DNA of 5,674 bases from Clostridium sp. (GTDB lineage: Bacteria > Bacillota > Clostridia > Acetivibrionales > Acetivibrionaceae), in assembly GCA_012841175.1 (NCBI GenBank), contig DUVG01000012.1:1-5674 (forward strand). The letters are read 5' to 3'. Under the pieces are notes generated by a model that worked only from the letters and a program-made list of their open reading frames with translations, searched no databases and was not told the origin of the DNA. The stretch's first letter is position 1. Every line of letters begins with the position of its first letter. Both the position numbers and the translations under genes were made by a program. Below are positions 4,339-5,674 of the stretch, piece after piece.

Positions 4339-5673
4339 CTATATTTTAAGGGAATTGTAAATTATAATAATGGCATCTCCTCTTTTAAGTTCTTCTTTTG
4401 GTCTGAAATAATTTCCATAGCCATTTACTATATTGAAACCTTTTGCTAGTACAACATGACCTATAAGATCAGCATCAATTTCATCTTTGTCTAAAAACTC
4501 GCATTTAAATATGTCTTTTAAATCCGCAATTTTGTCATATTTTAAGGCTCTTATCACAAATTTAACACTTTCTTCCCTGGTTAATGCTGCTTCCGGATCT
4601 TTTTCCCCTTCTTTTACTATGCCTTCTCTTATTAGTAAATTATAAAGATTTTCTGTTTCTGAAGCATTTTCTAAAGCAGTTTTGTTGTAAAATTCATATC
4701 CTCTGTCTATTATCTGAGATATTAACAATAGAAAATCTTTTTGCTTAATTTTTTCATTAGGCCTAAAGGTTGGACCTTCTAAACCAATTCCTATTTCAAC
4801 AAGAGCCTCTATCTGCTCTTTTGCATAGTGGTCAGATATATCTGTATACTCAATAGGTGCTTCTTCTACATATGGCTGTCCATCGGCATTTAGCAGCTCT
4901 CCTGTGAAAGCATCAAGTATTGACGGTTTTCCAGTATTAACAGTATACACTAAACTTACAGACTTCTTTGTCGCTTCAGCTACAGGCATTCCACTAGTAA
5001 CTGCCACGTCGGCTGCACTATCAACTGCCACACTAGCTGCCGCATCAACTGCCACACCGGCTGCCTCAGCTACCGCCCTAGCCATTTCAGGGATAAAATA
5101 TGGTAAATTCATTTTTCTGTATTCTAAATTTAATCCCACATTTTCAAAAAAGAAATCGTATATTTCCTCTAGTTTCAAAACACCTTCAGCTGAAGGAAAG
5201 TCCACTTCTTGCCAATTCATATAAAAACCATATATTTTTCCGTTTCTCCCGTCAAATCTTACATTTAAATAGTTATCTACAAATGGTATGCCCTTTACCA
5301 TTCTTACGTATCTAAAGTTGTATATGCCGGTTTCCCTTTCCATTATAGGTATAATTACATCATTATCTGATTTTTCATACTTTGTGTTTTTAAATTTTTC
5401 AGGCTGTATTTTTTCTAAAAATTCTTCCACTGCTTTCTTTGCTTCTTCCTCTGTGTATTTATTCTCTCCTTCCGCCATTGGATAACTAATGTCAAAGCTT
5501 AACATTTCGCCAGTCTTAGCATTAAGTAAAACATTTATATATTTATAATCTTTTGCTTCCCTGTCTTCTTTTAAAAGATATAAATCCCATATATAATTTC
5601 TTTCAAAATCCCAACCTCTTCTAAGACTTGCGCCATCAAGTATGAAACTGTCGTCTATTTCAAATATTTTAAA
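4339..5673 (-). CDS. YcdB/YcdC-repeat surface protein with SLH-like C-terminus (5' truncated)
   Basis: The frame is open to the right edge: 444 residues visible, stop TAG at 4339-4341. An ATG at 5503-5505 is internal (TGEMLSFDISYP), because family-like sequence continues upstream (GWDFERNYIWDLYLL, YINVLLNAKTGE), so the true start is outside. Residues 1 to about 165 look like YcdB/YcdC-type (PepSY-related) modules: W-D-L-Y strand, NAKTGEMLSF, GIPFVDNYLNVRFDGRNGKIYGF. A second such unit ends in SLVYTVN...ILDAFTGELL (about 239-261) and is split by an Ala/Val-rich insert at 197-236. Residues about 274-444 hold three SLH-like repeats: YTDISDHYAKEQIEALVEIGI...FRPNEKI; a divergent middle one with LIREGIVKEG...ALTREE; and VVLAKGFNIVNGYGNYFRPKEEL. 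SLH domains anchor proteins to cell-wall polysaccharide, so this is probably an exported envelope protein; its signal peptide would be in the missing part. Biochemical function is unknown. Confidence 0.82.
   Translation of the reverse strand, partial: FKIFEIDDSFILDGASLRRGWDFERNYIWDLYLLKEDREAKDYKYINVLLNAKTGEMLSFDISYPMAEGENKYTEEEAKKAVEEFLEKIQPEKFKNTKYEKSDNDVIIPIMERETGIYNFRYVRMVKGIPFVDNYLNVRFDGRNGKIYGFYMNWQEVDFPSAEGVLKLEEIYDFFFENVGLNLEYRKMNLPYFIPEMARAVAEAAGVAVDAAASVAVDSAADVAVTSGMPVAEATKKSVSLVYTVNTGKPSILDAFTGELLNADGQPYVEEAPIEYTDISDHYAKEQIEALVEIGIGLEGPTFRPNEKIKQKDFLLLISQIIDRGYEFYNKTALENASETENLYNLLIREGIVKEGEKDPEAALTREESVKFVIRALKYDKIADLKDIFKCEFLDKDEIDADLIGHVVLAKGFNIVNGYGNYFRPKEELKRGDAIIIIYNSLKI
5000..5071 (-). 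repeat. Three 24-base tandem repeats coding an 8-residue Ala/Val unit
   Basis: On the + strand each unit begins ACTGCCAC and has GCTGC near the middle: 5000-5023, 5024-5047 and 5048-5071, followed by a degenerate start of a fourth (ACCGCC). On the coding strand the units read E-A-A-G-V-A-V, D-A-A-A-S-V-A-V and D-S-A-A-D-V-A-V. The first unit is 14/24 G+C, clearly richer than the surrounding AT-rich gene. The unit is a whole number of codons, so copy changes would keep the frame. Confidence 0.8.
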
Positions 5674-5674
5674 C

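Noticed and set aside
4904..5485. Three + strand open frames opposite the YcdB/SLH gene
   Set aside because: They are antisense shadows: they overlap each other in different frames, lack ribosome binding sites, and the Ala/Thr-rich one is simply the complement of the 24-base repeat.

Overview
The window looks like chromosomal DNA of a low-GC, anaerobic, endospore-forming, motile Firmicute of the class Clostridia. The evidence is the strongly AT-rich base composition, AGGAGG-type ribosome binding sites, a YyaC-family sporulation protein, a chemoreceptor tail, a PAS/SpoIIE-type phosphatase, and secreted proteins with 'stalk' (copper amine oxidase N-like) and YcdB/SLH-like domains. These secreted families are common in Acetivibrio/Ruminiclostridium-type clostridia, but the genus is only a guess. 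I see no phage, insertion sequence, CRISPR, rRNA or tRNA.

Layout, left to right. (1) At 2-310 (+) is the C-terminal end of a methyl-accepting chemotaxis protein. A bidirectional hairpin terminator follows and is shared with the convergent gene on its right. (2) At 432-1808 (-) is a secreted repeat protein with a signal peptide, two and a bit PPC-like beta-sandwich repeats of exactly 127 residues, and a C-terminal stalk domain. One in-frame TAG stands where the sister repeat has GAG, so the gene is cut in two by a single-base nonsense change. A near-consensus sigma-A promoter lies upstream. (3) At 1957-2824 (-) is a sporulation-type unit: a yyaC homologue, then a previously hidden 42-codon basic ORF with its own Shine-Dalgarno, then a terminator 20 bases after that ORF. 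(4) At 2825-3147 is a divergent intergenic region with a sigma-F-like -10 for yyaC and a strong sigma-A promoter (TTGATA-17-TATAAT) reading right. (5) At 3148-4272 (+) is a cytoplasmic PAS plus PP2C/SpoIIE serine phosphatase with an unusual four-cysteine cluster in the PAS domain. A hairpin terminator follows. (6) At 4339-5673 (-) is a cell-surface YcdB-repeat protein with C-terminal SLH-like repeats, cut off by the window edge. It carries an alanine/valine-rich 8-residue tandem repeat that looks inserted inside a domain.

The genes do not form one pathway. The window combines signal sensing (chemoreceptor, PAS phosphatase), sporulation (YyaC and its small neighbour) and envelope proteins (PPC/stalk, YcdB/SLH). 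No anti-sigma or anti-anti-sigma partner for the phosphatase is visible. I found no convincing new multi-gene system. The best leads are the hidden 42-aa gene downstream of yyaC, the amber-interrupted surface protein, the in-domain Ala-rich minisatellite, and the cysteine-bearing PAS phosphatase.
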